Assembly: GCF_014645355.1 (NCBI RefSeq)
Contig: NZ_BMLS01000001.1
Span: forward strand, 1,240,001-1,304,000
DNA: 64,000 nt
DNA from: Bowmanella pacifica
Lineage (GTDB): Bacteria > Pseudomonadota > Gammaproteobacteria > Enterobacterales > Alteromonadaceae
Direction: 5' to 3'
The notes beneath the pieces were generated by a model that was not told the origin of the DNA, did no database searches, and worked only from the letters and a program-made list of their open reading frames with translations. Numbering within the stretch: the stretch's first letter is position 1; each line of letters opens with the position of its first letter. Shown in pieces: positions 44,525 through 53,515 of this stretch. Position numbers and translations under genes: made by a program.

Positions 44525-45280
44525 TCATCCCATATTTGCCATAGAAAGCTGATAAGCGCAGATCCCCACCGAACTGGCTAAATTCAGTGAATCAATGCTG
44601 CCGCTGCCGGCAATAGTAAAGGCTTCGGCGTGAAAGGCCTTCAGCGCTTCTGAAGGTACACCGCGGGCTTCGTTACCAAACAAGTAGCAATGGTAGTCGG
44701 CAAAGGCTGGGCTATTCACCTTGTCGCCATCTAAATCCAGATAAGCAAAGCGGCTGAAACGTTGCGACAGGTCTGTAAGCTCCACATCCAATTCAATGGG
44801 CAGGTGGAAAATTGCCCCCATACTGGCGCGCACCACTTTGGAGTTAAAAGGGTCGACGCTATTTGGACTAAGCAATAAACGAAACTGCCCGAACCAGGCC
44901 AGAGTGCGGATAATAGTGCCCAGATTGCCCGGGTCCTGCACTTCATGCAGATAGATACAACGTTCGCCTTGTTGCAACGGGGTTGCTTGGGTGCTTAAGT
45001 CGGGCAAAGGTACACAGGCAATCATGCCTTGCGGCGTTTTAGTATCGCTAAGCTGGGCCATTTGTTTGTCATTCAGCACTACAGGCTGAAAATTCGCCCC
45101 CAACTGGCTGGCCCAATCCTGATGGGCTGCCGTGATATAGAGCGTGACCTGGCTCTGTTCTGACCTGGCTTTAAGGGCCTTTTGCAGCTCCAAAATCAAA
45201 TGCTCACCTTCTACCAGATAATGGCCGAACTGGGTGCGGTACTTTTTCTGATGCAGCTTTTTAACGTCGTCTAGTTTCAT
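44525..45280 (-). CDS. SpoU/TrmH family RNA 2'-O-methyltransferase
   Basis: A SAM-dependent methyltransferase of 251 residues that modifies 2'-OH groups of tRNA or rRNA. The N-terminal substrate-binding domain (about 1-100, starting MKLDDVKKLHQKKYRTQFGH) precedes the knotted SPOUT domain with EVQDPGNLGTIIRT, LFGNEARGV and NLASSVGICAYQL. The ATG at 45280 is preferred because it fits the family start. The exact target base cannot be told; members with this N-terminus include RlmB-like and unnamed rRNA enzymes. Confidence 0.9.
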   Translation of the reverse strand: MKLDDVKKLHQKKYRTQFGHYLVEGEHLILELQKALKARSEQSQVTLYITAAHQDWASQLGANFQPVVLNDKQMAQLSDTKTPQGMIACVPLPDLSTQATPLQQGERCIYLHEVQDPGNLGTIIRTLAWFGQFRLLLSPNSVDPFNSKVVRASMGAIFHLPIELDVELTDLSQRFSRFAYLDLDGDKVNSPAFADYHCYLFGNEARGVPSEALKAFHAEAFTIAGSGSIDSLNLASSVGICAYQLSMANMG

Positions 45281-45612
45281 ATTTATCTGCCTGTCAGGCC
45301 TTATACTCGGTATGTCACAGAATTCCAGGAGGAAACCTACGCCCTTCAAGTTTACTCCTCACCCAGCTCAAGGTTGTAAGCGCTCCGATGAACATGGAGG
45401 CTATCACCCCTTCGTGCTTTTCGTGGTCAGCAGACTCTGATACTCCCACTATCACCACCAAGCCTTCAGTTCGAGAAGCCGAACTGCATAGCCTTTTTGC
45501 TTAGTGCTGGTTGTGGTGGGCCGTATTTCAGCTTCATCACCGCCGGATTTTGCAATTCAGGGGCGCAAGCTTACAATATGCGCCGTTTTAGCGACAGCAG
45601 CAGACTTATCTT
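45281..45612. other. Unexplained intergenic stretch upstream of rlmE
   Basis: About 330 bases with no recognised gene. On the minus strand a frame of about 62 codons (45315-45500) is open, containing GACCACGAAAAGCACGAAGG, a unit that resembles dispersed repeat-associated DNA in gammaproteobacteria (weak recollection). A 7-bp hairpin, CAGTTCG and CGAACTG, lies at 45467-45486, followed by CATAGCCTTTTT on the plus strand. It could be a remnant of a repeat or a structured RNA; I cannot tell. Confidence 0.45.
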
Positions 45613-46233
45613 ATGGCCAAATCAAAAACCAGCAAAAAGTGGATGGACGAACACGTCAACGATCCCTATGTGAAAAAAGCCCAGATCGACGGCTATCGTT
45701 CACGTGCCAGCTATAAGCTGTTGGAGATAAACGAAAAAGACAAGCTGTTCCGCCCTGGCAGTGTGGTGATGGACTTAGGTTCTGCGCCTGGCGGCTGGTC
45801 ACAGATAGTCGCCCCTATCGTAGGCGACAGCGGGCGGGTTATCGCCTCGGATATTTTGCCCATGGACGGTATTGTCGGCGTCACTTTTATTCAGGGCGAC
45901 TTTACCGACGAAGCCGTTTACGAGGAAATCCTCAATTCCCTTAACGGCGCCCAGGTGGATACCGTGGTTTCTGATATGGCCCCCAATATGAGCGGGGTGA
46001 ATACCACCGACCAGTATGCATCCATGTATTTGGTGGAGCTGGCGCTGGATATGGCCCGCAATGTGTTAAAGCCCGGTGGCAGCTTCTGTGCCAAGGTATT
46101 CCAGGGCGTGGGGTACGAAGAGTACGTGAAAGATGTACGCAGCTCTTTCGACAAGGTGATTGTGCGTAAACCGGCCGCATCCCGGCCACGCTCCCGCGAA
46201 GTTTATCTGGTAGGTAAAGGTTTTAAGGGCTAA
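45613..46233 (+). CDS. rlmE: 23S rRNA (uridine-2'-O)-methyltransferase RlmE
   Basis: Methylates U2552 in the peptidyl transferase centre, a late step of 50S assembly. The 206-residue protein has the SAM motif [15 protein letters not shown] and the catalytic K-D-K-E set: Lys in RASYKLLE, Asp in [10 protein letters not shown], Lys in FCAKVFQG and Glu in [11 protein letters not shown]. It starts [20 protein letters not shown], as usual. The ftsH gene often next to it is not here. Confidence 0.96.
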   Translation: MAKSKTSKKWMDEHVNDPYVKKAQIDGYRSRASYKLLEINEKDKLFRPGSVVMDLGSAPGGWSQIVAPIVGDSGRVIASDILPMDGIVGVTFIQGDFTDEAVYEEILNSLNGAQVDTVVSDMAPNMSGVNTTDQYASMYLVELALDMARNVLKPGGSFCAKVFQGVGYEEYVKDVRSSFDKVIVRKPAASRPRSREVYLVGKGFKG

Positions 46234-46247
46234 CCCCAGACTAAACA

Positions 46248-46280
46248 CGAAGGGTGTTTGATCTAACAAGCAACCCTTCG
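46248..46280. terminator. Possible hairpin terminator between rlmE and ylqF
   Basis: CGAAGGGT and ACCCTTCG with a 17-base loop, placed between the convergent stops of rlmE and ylqF. It lacks a good T run on either side, so its role as a terminator is doubtful. Confidence 0.35.
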
Positions 46281-46292
46281 TAGCCCAGGCTT

Positions 46293-47291
46293 TTAGCGCT
46301 TTCTCATCCGCTTGCTTTGTTCTTCGCGCTTCTCGGTGCGCTTTTCCTTACGGTCATGCTTGTCCGGCGTTAGCGAACCTTCCTTGAAGCGCTGTTTTCG
46401 CTTAGCCTTATCAGCGGCTTTTTTGGCGGCCGCCTGCTCCATTTCTACCTTCTCCTGCACCAGCATGTCTGGGGTTTCCAGGCTGATACGGCCCAACTTG
46501 CCGGATTGCAGTTCATTAAGCAGTACTTCACAGATCTTATGCAGGTTAACCCGGCCACCGGCCATTATGGCGCCACGTTTTTTGGCCGCCGCTTCCAGAA
46601 ACGCCAGTTCGGTATCCGGTAACTCTTCAAGCTTAAAGCGCTCTTTCATCAGCTGTGGATAAGCTTTAATCAGATAGTCAGCAGCATAAAAGCCCACATC
46701 GTCATATTCCATTGCGGTATTTTTTACCGCGCCGGAGGCGGCCAAGCGGTAAATAGAGTTGGGGTTTTCAGGTTTTGGCCACAGCACGCCCGGAGTGTCA
46801 AACAGCACTATGCCACTGCCCAGATTAATCCGCTGCTGCGCCTTAGTAACCGCCGGTTCGTTGCCGGTTTTGGCAATAGTACGTTCGGCCAGAATATTGA
46901 TCAGGGTGGATTTTCCCACGTTGGGAATACCGGTAATCATGGCATTAATGGCTTTTACCGACGCATCCTTTTGCGCGCAGATAGTGCGGATCAACTGTAT
47001 GATCTGCTTAGTCTCGCCGGGCTTGTCACTGGAAGTGGTGATGGTGGTAACACCACGCTCACTCTCTAAATGTGCCTGCCACTGTGCGGTAATCTCAGGA
47101 TCAGCCAGGTCATACTTATTGAGAATTTTAAGGCAGGGTTTGTCACCCCGGATCCTGGCTATTTCAGGATTTTCACTGGAGTAGGGAATACGGGCATCCA
47201 GGACCTCAATCAGGATATCAACCTGACGCAAAGACTCCTTTATCTCTTTCAGGGCCTTATGCATATGCCCGGGAAACCAATGTAAAGCCAC
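46293..47291 (-). CDS. ylqF: Ribosome biogenesis GTPase YlqF (RbgA-like)
   Basis: A circularly permuted GTPase of 332 residues that acts in 50S assembly. The permuted motif order G4-G5-G1-G3 is visible: NKYDLAD (about residue 58), TSS, then GIPNVGKSTLIN and DTPGVLWPK. The start WFPGHMHKA is typical. A Lys/Arg-rich tail of about 50 residues (KAKRKQRFKEG to SKRMRKR) probably contacts rRNA and is longer than in Bacillus RbgA. ATG at 47291. It is alone on its strand between convergent rlmE and divergent leuA. Confidence 0.95.
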   Translation of the reverse strand: MALHWFPGHMHKALKEIKESLRQVDILIEVLDARIPYSSENPEIARIRGDKPCLKILNKYDLADPEITAQWQAHLESERGVTTITTSSDKPGETKQIIQLIRTICAQKDASVKAINAMITGIPNVGKSTLINILAERTIAKTGNEPAVTKAQQRINLGSGIVLFDTPGVLWPKPENPNSIYRLAASGAVKNTAMEYDDVGFYAADYLIKAYPQLMKERFKLEELPDTELAFLEAAAKKRGAIMAGGRVNLHKICEVLLNELQSGKLGRISLETPDMLVQEKVEMEQAAAKKAADKAKRKQRFKEGSLTPDKHDRKEKRTEKREEQSKRMRKR

Positions 47292-47477
47292 TTAAGCCGT
47301 CCTCAAAATATCAATTACCGGCATTCTACTTTATCTGAGCTATTTGTTTAGGTTTCTCTTCATAGCCAGGCTAACGCACAGCTTGTCCGTTTTGCGACGA
47401 TAGGTGTCCGTTACCCGTGCGAAGTTGAGTCTCAGGCTTGTCAGAATGGCAACATTATTCACCAACGCAGACCCAAA

Positions 47478-49139
47478 ATGCTTAGCAACCCTTCTGACAA
47501 ATACCGCCCTTATCCACCAGTTGCTCTGGAGCATCGCCAGTGGCCTTCCCGGCAATTCACCCAGGCACCACGCTGGTGCTCCACCGACCTGCGCGACGGT
47601 AACCAGGCACTGGTCAACCCAATGGACACCGACACCAAACGCAACATGTTTAAAAAGCTGGTGGCCATGGGCTTTAAAGAGATCGAGGTGGCTTTCCCTT
47701 CCGCCTCGCAAACCGACTTTGACTTTGTCAGAAGCTTGATTGAGCAGCAGTTGATTCCCGATCATGTGTGGATCCAGGTGATTACCCAGTCCAGGCCAGA
47801 TCTGATTGAACGCACCCTGGCCTCGCTACAAGGAGCCAAGCAAGCCATAGTGCATCTTTACAATGCCACCGCCCCGCTGTTTCGCGACTGGGTCTTTGGC
47901 CAAGACAAAGACGCCACCATAGAATTGGCTGTACGCGGCGTAAAACAAATCAAGTCTTTGTGTCAGGCCAACCCAGGCACCGACTGGGTACTGGAATATT
48001 CGCCGGAAACCTTCTGCTTTACCGAGATGGAATTTGCTCTGCAGATTTGTCAGGCGGTATATGAAGCTTGGCAACCCTGCGCCAAACGCCCGCTCATCCT
48101 TAATTTGCCGGCCACCGTTGAGGTAAATAGCCCCAATGTTTATGCCGACCAAATTGAATGGTTTATCCGTCATTTTCCTGCCTGCCCGCATACCACCATC
48201 AGCGTACACCCTCATAATGATCGTGGCACCGGCGTCGCCGCCGCCGAGCTAGCCTTACTGGCCGGAGCGCAGCGCGTTGAAGGCTGCTTATTTGGCAATG
48301 GAGAGCGAACCGGCAATGTTGATTTGGTTACCCTGGCCATGAACTTCTACACCCAGGGCATTCATCCGGGCCTGGACTTTTCCAATATGCAGGAAGTCGT
48401 GGAATGGGTAGAAGACTGTATAAAGTTACCAGTGCATCCGCGTCATCCTTACGCTGGTGAATTGGTATTTACCGCCTTCTCCGGCTCGCATCAGGATGCC
48501 ATTAAAAAGGGCTTTGCCAAAAACGCCGGGCAATCCCACTGGCAGATTCCCTATCTGCCCTTAGACCCGGCCGATGTAGGCGCCAGTTATGAAGCAGTGA
48601 TAAGAGTGAACAGCCAATCGGGCAAAAGCGGCGCTGCCTGGTTGTTGCAACAAAACCATGGCTTGCAGTTGCCCCGAAATTTACAAATCCACTTTAGTCA
48701 GCAAGTGCAGCATCATACCGAGCAAAGCGGAGCAGAGATGCCGCAATCCGCCCTGTGGAGCTTATTCAGACACTGCTATGGGCTGACCTCACCACAGAAA
48801 CTCGCCTTGCTGCACTACCAGAGTTTTTCCATTCCCACAGGCCAAGGGGTCAAAGCCAGTGTTGGTTTGAACAATCAAACTCTGGAGTTGGAGGGACGCG
48901 GCAATGGCTTGCTCAGCGCCATGGCCCAGGCGATAAACAAGGCTTTCAAACTGCAAATAGACATTTGTGATTATCACGAACACACCCTCGGCCATCAGAG
49001 CAACAGCCGGGCTGTCGCCTATTTGGAATGTCTGACTGCCAAGGGTAAAACCTTTGGTGTTGGTATTGATACCGACACCAGCCGAGCGGCACTACAAGCC
49101 TTGTTAAATGTTGTCGCGACTTGCCTCGCCCCGGAATAA
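47478..49139 (+). CDS. leuA: 2-isopropylmalate synthase (long form, LeuA type 2)
   Basis: First committed step of leucine synthesis: condenses acetyl-CoA with 2-oxoisovalerate. At 553 residues it is the long, type 2 form (as in actinobacteria), not the roughly 520-residue E. coli type. The TIM barrel starts with RWCSTDLRDGNQALVNPM and carries metal ligands in HPHNDRGTGVAAAEL; a linker and the C-terminal leucine-binding regulatory domain follow (about 430-550). The ATG at 47478 has no strong ribosome site. No leuBCD genes follow, and no leucine-rich leader peptide was seen, so leuA stands alone. Confidence 0.95.
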   Translation: MLSNPSDKYRPYPPVALEHRQWPSRQFTQAPRWCSTDLRDGNQALVNPMDTDTKRNMFKKLVAMGFKEIEVAFPSASQTDFDFVRSLIEQQLIPDHVWIQVITQSRPDLIERTLASLQGAKQAIVHLYNATAPLFRDWVFGQDKDATIELAVRGVKQIKSLCQANPGTDWVLEYSPETFCFTEMEFALQICQAVYEAWQPCAKRPLILNLPATVEVNSPNVYADQIEWFIRHFPACPHTTISVHPHNDRGTGVAAAELALLAGAQRVEGCLFGNGERTGNVDLVTLAMNFYTQGIHPGLDFSNMQEVVEWVEDCIKLPVHPRHPYAGELVFTAFSGSHQDAIKKGFAKNAGQSHWQIPYLPLDPADVGASYEAVIRVNSQSGKSGAAWLLQQNHGLQLPRNLQIHFSQQVQHHTEQSGAEMPQSALWSLFRHCYGLTSPQKLALLHYQSFSIPTGQGVKASVGLNNQTLELEGRGNGLLSAMAQAINKAFKLQIDICDYHEHTLGHQSNSRAVAYLECLTAKGKTFGVGIDTDTSRAALQALLNVVATCLAPE

Positions 49140-49144
49140 TACCT

Positions 49145-49900
49145 TTATAAACCAAGGTACTCGCTAGGTGACACTCCCAGATGGCGGCGGAACATACTGC
49201 TGTAGGCACTGGGGCTGTCATAACCTACCAACAGGGCCACATCTACTATGTTGTGGCCCATCGCCAGGGCTTCTAGGCTTTCCAGTAGTCGCTTACGTCT
49301 TAGCCATTCGATAAAACTCAACCCCGTTTCACGCTGGAACTGACGGGACAGGGTACGGGTACTGACCCCTAAGCGGCTCGCCGCAAGGGCTAAGTCCCAA
49401 GGTGCAGCCAGGCTTCTATGCACCTCACCACAAAGCGTAAGCAAACACTCACTTTCTGGCATGGGCAAATTAAGAGGGATGATAGGTAGCTCCCTGAGTT
49501 CATCCAGGATCAGCTCCATTAACCGTTCTTCACGGCCTCCAGGCAAGTAGTCCGGCGCAACTTCAAGCCCACTCAGGATCAGTTCGCGCAATAGAGGGCT
49601 AATAGAAATGACCCGGCAATCTGCTGCCAGATCGGCACGGGCTAAGGGATCAACAAATAAAGTACGCAGTTTGACGGCCCCGCGCATTTTCAAACTATGC
49701 TCGGTAAAAGCCGGCACCCAGACACCACGGCCAGGGGGAATAACCCATAGGCCCTGAGCGGTGGATACCCTTATAACACCTTGTACTGCCTGGATTAGTT
49801 GCGCACAGGCATGCTGATGCCTGGGCTCAGCATGGCCGTGTTGGTAGTCTTTGGCATAGATCCGTAACGCGCGCTCCGGTACATTCTGGGCGTATAGCAA
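49145..49900 (-). CDS. AraC family transcriptional regulator with cupin sensor (UUG start)
   Basis: A 251-residue regulator. An N-terminal cupin (about 20-85, with HAEPRHQHACAQLIQA and VIPPGRGVWVPAFTEH) is followed by two helix-turn-helix motifs: ALAASRLGVSTRTLSRQF and VDVALLVGYDSPSAYSSMF, ending HLGVSPSEYLG. The likely start is TTG at 49898-49900, with AAGGA six bases upstream; no ATG occurs before the cupin. It ends five bases from the convergent leuA stop. Targets unknown. Confidence 0.88.
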   Translation of the reverse strand: MLYAQNVPERALRIYAKDYQHGHAEPRHQHACAQLIQAVQGVIRVSTAQGLWVIPPGRGVWVPAFTEHSLKMRGAVKLRTLFVDPLARADLAADCRVISISPLLRELILSGLEVAPDYLPGGREERLMELILDELRELPIIPLNLPMPESECLLTLCGEVHRSLAAPWDLALAASRLGVSTRTLSRQFQRETGLSFIEWLRRKRLLESLEALAMGHNIVDVALLVGYDSPSAYSSMFRRHLGVSPSEYLGL

Positions 49901-49962
49901 TGTCGATCCTTACTCTTTTGTGCTTTACCGCAAACAAACCGACTGCTAACGCCCACCGAGCG

Positions 49963-51081
49963 TCAGGGCAAGGTCTTCAGCACATCCATCAGTTGCTGAG
50001 CAGCCGCGCGGGCCACATTCGCAATATCCTGCCGATCGGTATTGTCACCCACTTCATAGGTCACGGCATGTACCCCATAGGTATCAGCAATATACTGCTT
50101 AAACACCCCTCTGTCTTTGTTATGACCAGGCTTAATGTTGACCGGATAAGGTTTGATGGCTTCTGCCAATTGGGCCAGCCAATTATCCACCAATTCAGGT
50201 GGAGTCAGGCCATAATCTGTCGGCATGGTATAGAACACATCACGATGGGTGGAATGAAAATCCAGCGCAAAGCGAATCTTGCCGCCATCGGCCAGGATTT
50301 TTTGCAGATAACTGTGAACCGCCTGGGTTTCAGGTTGCGCGCGGCTGAACCAATCGCGGTTTAGATCCACCCCACCCACATTATGTCGCCAGTTCCCGGC
50401 GTGCACGCCGTCTGGATTCATATTCGGTACCAGCAGTACATTAAAACGCTTACGCAGTGCCATCGCCTGCGCAGATTCCTCCATGACTTCATCAACAAAG
50501 TGCGTCATGGCCATAGCGCCGGTAATCTCTGGTGGATGCTGACGGCCTATCATAATCAGCCAATCCTGGCTGTCGGCGCGAGAAATCAGCCCTTCGATGG
50601 GTTTGCCTTGCACAGATTGCCCCAACACTATCGACTCCAATCCTTTCGCCTCTAGCTGCTGTTGCCATTGCTGGTAGTCCTCATCATCCATAATTTCCTG
50701 CCCCGCCAGCCACAGTGTGCCCTTTGGTAACGCCAATTGGATATGCATACTGCTACCATCAATTTGATAGTCCACCGGTTGCCAGTGCTGCTTGTCCACA
50801 CTGACCTTAGGCAGATAGCGGGGTTTGCCGTGTTCAACCAGCAGTTCCAATTCAATCTGCTGTGCCTGGCTGCTTTCCAGCCTTAAGGCATACCAAGGGC
50901 TGGGGTTAATCGGCAGATTTTCAGGTTTGAGGGTCAAGCGATAGTGGCCTGCGGCTGAAACCTCGCAGGTATTAAATCGTCCCATGGCAAAGTTCTTATG
51001 GATACTCAGCTTGTCAGACTGGCATTGGTCAGCAATAGCCAGATTGCTGACCAATGCCAGCAGTAGTAGCGCATACTTCAT
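49963..51081 (-). CDS. M14 family zinc carboxypeptidase-like protein
   Basis: An exported metallopeptidase of 372 residues. A signal peptide (MKYALLLLALVSNLAIADQ) is followed by a beta-rich domain (about 40-140) and a carboxypeptidase domain with the zinc ligands in GRQHPPEITGAMAM (HxxE) and the second His in ALDFHSTHRD. The catalytic Glu is in VTYEVGDNTD. The N-terminal domain plus this order recall the M14 proteins related to cytosolic carboxypeptidases. The ATG at 51081 is preferred to a GTG two codons earlier. Substrate unknown; it should act in the periplasm. Confidence 0.88.
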   Translation of the reverse strand: MKYALLLLALVSNLAIADQCQSDKLSIHKNFAMGRFNTCEVSAAGHYRLTLKPENLPINPSPWYALRLESSQAQQIELELLVEHGKPRYLPKVSVDKQHWQPVDYQIDGSSMHIQLALPKGTLWLAGQEIMDDEDYQQWQQQLEAKGLESIVLGQSVQGKPIEGLISRADSQDWLIMIGRQHPPEITGAMAMTHFVDEVMEESAQAMALRKRFNVLLVPNMNPDGVHAGNWRHNVGGVDLNRDWFSRAQPETQAVHSYLQKILADGGKIRFALDFHSTHRDVFYTMPTDYGLTPPELVDNWLAQLAEAIKPYPVNIKPGHNKDRGVFKQYIADTYGVHAVTYEVGDNTDRQDIANVARAAAQQLMDVLKTLP

Positions 51082-51191
51082 GGGCACTCTCTCACTAAAA
51101 AGGTTCCTGCCACCTTAGCCAAGAACGATCCCTTGCGCTTATTCAATAAAATCGGCTACTCATGCCCTAAAGCCATCCTCTGAGCCAGCCT

Positions 51192-52019
51192 TTATCCCGT
51201 CTTGCAATTAATGTCGTCAAAAATTGCCATCAGCGCGCTATGCAAGGCCACTGGAGCCTTGATGTTAAAGTGCGTACGCAAACAAGTGATCACTTGTTCT
51301 GGGTCGGTCAGGGCTATCACATCCAGCAACTCACCGCCAAGATACCGCTTAAACTCGTGGTTACGCAGAGTATAACGATATTGGCCTACGATTCGGGCCG
51401 CCACCAAATTGCGTACAAACACTGAGTCGGGATGAGTGGACACATACCAGTTAAATACTTTGTAATCCGCATCCTGCTTGGGCTCCAGGTTGAACTGATA
51501 CAAGGTCTGCCAGCCACGGCTTTGCTCAAAGGCCAACTCGTAGTAACCCTGCTCTTCGGTGATTTTGTAATTACCATGAGGGGTGACTTGCACGTCGCGA
51601 CTATCCAAACGCAAAGGCGCGGAAGGTGTAGTTACGCCAAAGCCCACATCCACTAGATACTTCACTTCAGACAACGTCACAACTAGCAACATATGCGAGG
51701 CCGGGGTCTGCACTTTTGGTGGCACTCCCCACCTGACCCTAGCGGCCAGCCCCATAACCTCGAAGCCCAGAGACACTAATACATCGCGAAACAGAGTATT
51801 CTACTCATAACAATAACCACCACGGCCTTCGACGACCAGCTTGTCCAGCACGCTGTCCGCAGATAGATCGACTGACAGTGACAAGTAGGCATTGAGATTC
51901 TCAAATGGAATACTTTGCGTGTGCCCGGCGACCAGGCCAGACAAGGTTGGCAAGTTCGCTGTCAAGGCGTCCCGATAGCCGATACGTTGTAAATAGCGCG
52001 AAAGTTCAAGTTCAGTCAT
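51192..52019 (-). pseudogene. Arylamine N-acetyltransferase interrupted by an in-frame amber codon
   Basis: The reading frame covers 275 residues of an arylamine N-acetyltransferase, which moves acetyl groups from acetyl-CoA to aromatic amines. The N-terminal part (52019-51804) ends RGGYCYE, with the catalytic Cys. A TAG at 51803-51801 then stops it; the next codons, NTLFRDVLVSLGFEV, continue the family sequence in the same frame, and the stop sits where these enzymes have Gln. A single C-to-T change from CAG explains it. The catalytic His (SHMLL) and Asp (LVDVGFG) are downstream. Either a recently broken gene, a read-through case or a sequencing error. Confidence 0.9.
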
Positions 52020-52357
52020 TGGGATCCTCTCTTAGTTGATTCCCCAACAGGCTAAAACCTCAATCTAAGCTGAGGTCAAACGAAAAACCCCTTTATCAGT
52101 CACATATTCATCTTTGCTTACATTTTCTGCTAATCATGATGGGGCATTCTTCCATCGCCCGAATGATAAAAAAATAATCTTATTTATCAGCAAATTAATT
52201 CTCATTACAGGTGAAAGACTGTCAACAAAATCAAACAAAAAACCGATGACTTGTCTAAGTTAGAAGCTTATCTTCATTGCTTACATACATCCCTGTATGT
52301 ATATTCGCGCCCCTATGCTGCCAAAAGTGTCAGTAAACTAACTTTGAGGTATCGAAT
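52020..52357. other. Regulatory region upstream of the first RND operon
   Basis: AT-rich DNA with a TGATAAA/TTTATCA inverted repeat (52164-52189) and the acr-type promoter and operator at 52277-52305. The ribosome site GAGGT stands before acrA. No gene is seen. Confidence 0.6.
52277..52305 (+). promoter_or_regulatory. acrAB-type promoter overlapped by AcrR-like operator
   Basis: TTGCTT (52277-52282), 17-base spacer, TATATT (52300-52305). The spacer holds the palindrome TACATACA-TCCC-TGTATGTA (52282-52301). Its half-sites match the known E. coli AcrR operator (TACATACAT...ATGTATGTA), so repression by blocking RNA polymerase is the likely mode. Confidence 0.7.
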
Positions 52358-53512
52358 ATGCAGAGCAAACTAAGGTGGGTGCTGACTGGCATTGCGGCGG
52401 TCGCGATGGTGGGTTGCGAAAAGCCCCAGGCCCCAGGAATGGCACCAGGCGTGCCGGAAGTAGAAGTGGTAACCCTGAAGCCTCAGGCGATAGACCTTGC
52501 TACAGAATTACCAGGGCGTACCGTAGACTTCCGCCAGGCTGAAATCCGCCCCCAGGTCAGTGGTATTTTGCAAAAACGTCTGTTTGAAGAAGGACAGATG
52601 GTTGAAGCTGGTCAAGTACTGTATCAAATCGACCCCGCACCTTATCAAGCCACGCTTAGCAGCGCAGAAGCCTCACTGGCTAAAGCCAAAGCGGTATTAC
52701 GCAATGCGCAGTTAAAGGCCAAGCGGATTAAAGAACTGCTTGCCACTAAGGCCGTCAGTACTCAGGACTATGATGACGCCCTGGCTGCTGAATTACAGGC
52801 AAAGGCGGAACTTGCCAGCGCCGAAGCGAGTTTGCTAAGCGCGCAAATTAATCTCGATTACACCCAGATTAAGGCTCCTATCAGTGGCCAGATTGGTCGC
52901 TCTTCTGTGACCGAAGGCGCGCTGCTAACTGCGAACCAGGCCCAAGGGCTGGCCACGATTCGTCAACTGGATCCAATCTATGTGGATTTAACCCAGTCCA
53001 GCACAGAGATGCTTAAACTCAAGCGCCAGTTGCAACAAGGTGCGCTAACCGCGGTGCAGGAAACCGCAGTGACGCTCAAGCTCGATGATGGCAGCATGTA
53101 CCAGCATCAGGGCAAATTGCAGTTTTCTGAAGTCAATGTTGACCCCAGTACCGGCATGGTCACTATCCGTGCGGTATTCCCTAATGAGCATGGCGAATTG
53201 CTGCCAGGTATGTTTGTACGCGCCAAGGTTCAGTTGGGCGTAGAGCCACAGGGCCTGTTAATCCCACAAAAAGCGCTGATTCGCACCCCCAAAGCCCAAG
53301 CGTCAGTCATGCTGGTCAATGCGCAAAATCAGGTTGAAGCTCGCATCATCGAGGTGAGCCGGGCCATCGGCCAATATTGGTTAGCCGAATCCGGTATCCA
53401 GGCTGGCGACAAAATTATTGTTTCGGGCTTGCAGAAAGTTCGCCCCGGCGCCCCTGTAAAAGTGCTTGAGCATGCAGCAACTCAGGGCGAAACGGCTACC
53501 GCAGGAGAGTAA
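52358..53512 (+). CDS. acrA: RND efflux periplasmic adaptor, AcrA-like lipoprotein
   Basis: The membrane fusion part of a multidrug efflux pump, 384 residues. A lipoprotein signal ends in the lipobox-like AMVGC; the mature part has the lipoyl halves (EIRPQVSGILQKRLFEEGQMVEAGQ), an alpha-hairpin of two long helices (about 95-165) and the barrel domain. Downstream acrB starts after three bases. The AcrR-like palindrome lies in its promoter. It joins the inner-membrane pump to an outer-membrane channel; none is encoded nearby. Confidence 0.93.
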   Translation: MQSKLRWVLTGIAAVAMVGCEKPQAPGMAPGVPEVEVVTLKPQAIDLATELPGRTVDFRQAEIRPQVSGILQKRLFEEGQMVEAGQVLYQIDPAPYQATLSSAEASLAKAKAVLRNAQLKAKRIKELLATKAVSTQDYDDALAAELQAKAELASAEASLLSAQINLDYTQIKAPISGQIGRSSVTEGALLTANQAQGLATIRQLDPIYVDLTQSSTEMLKLKRQLQQGALTAVQETAVTLKLDDGSMYQHQGKLQFSEVNVDPSTGMVTIRAVFPNEHGELLPGMFVRAKVQLGVEPQGLLIPQKALIRTPKAQASVMLVNAQNQVEARIIEVSRAIGQYWLAESGIQAGDKIIVSGLQKVRPGAPVKVLEHAATQGETATAGE

Positions 53513-53515
53513 TTA

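Noticed and set aside
49900-50364. Plus-strand open frame of 154 codons starting in the AraC gene leader
   Set aside because: It lies antisense to the M14 peptidase, which has a complete active site and a signal peptide.
52195-52217. Fur box upstream of the acetyltransferase
   Set aside because: About 12 of 19 positions fit the consensus, which is common by chance in AT-rich DNA, and no iron gene is near.
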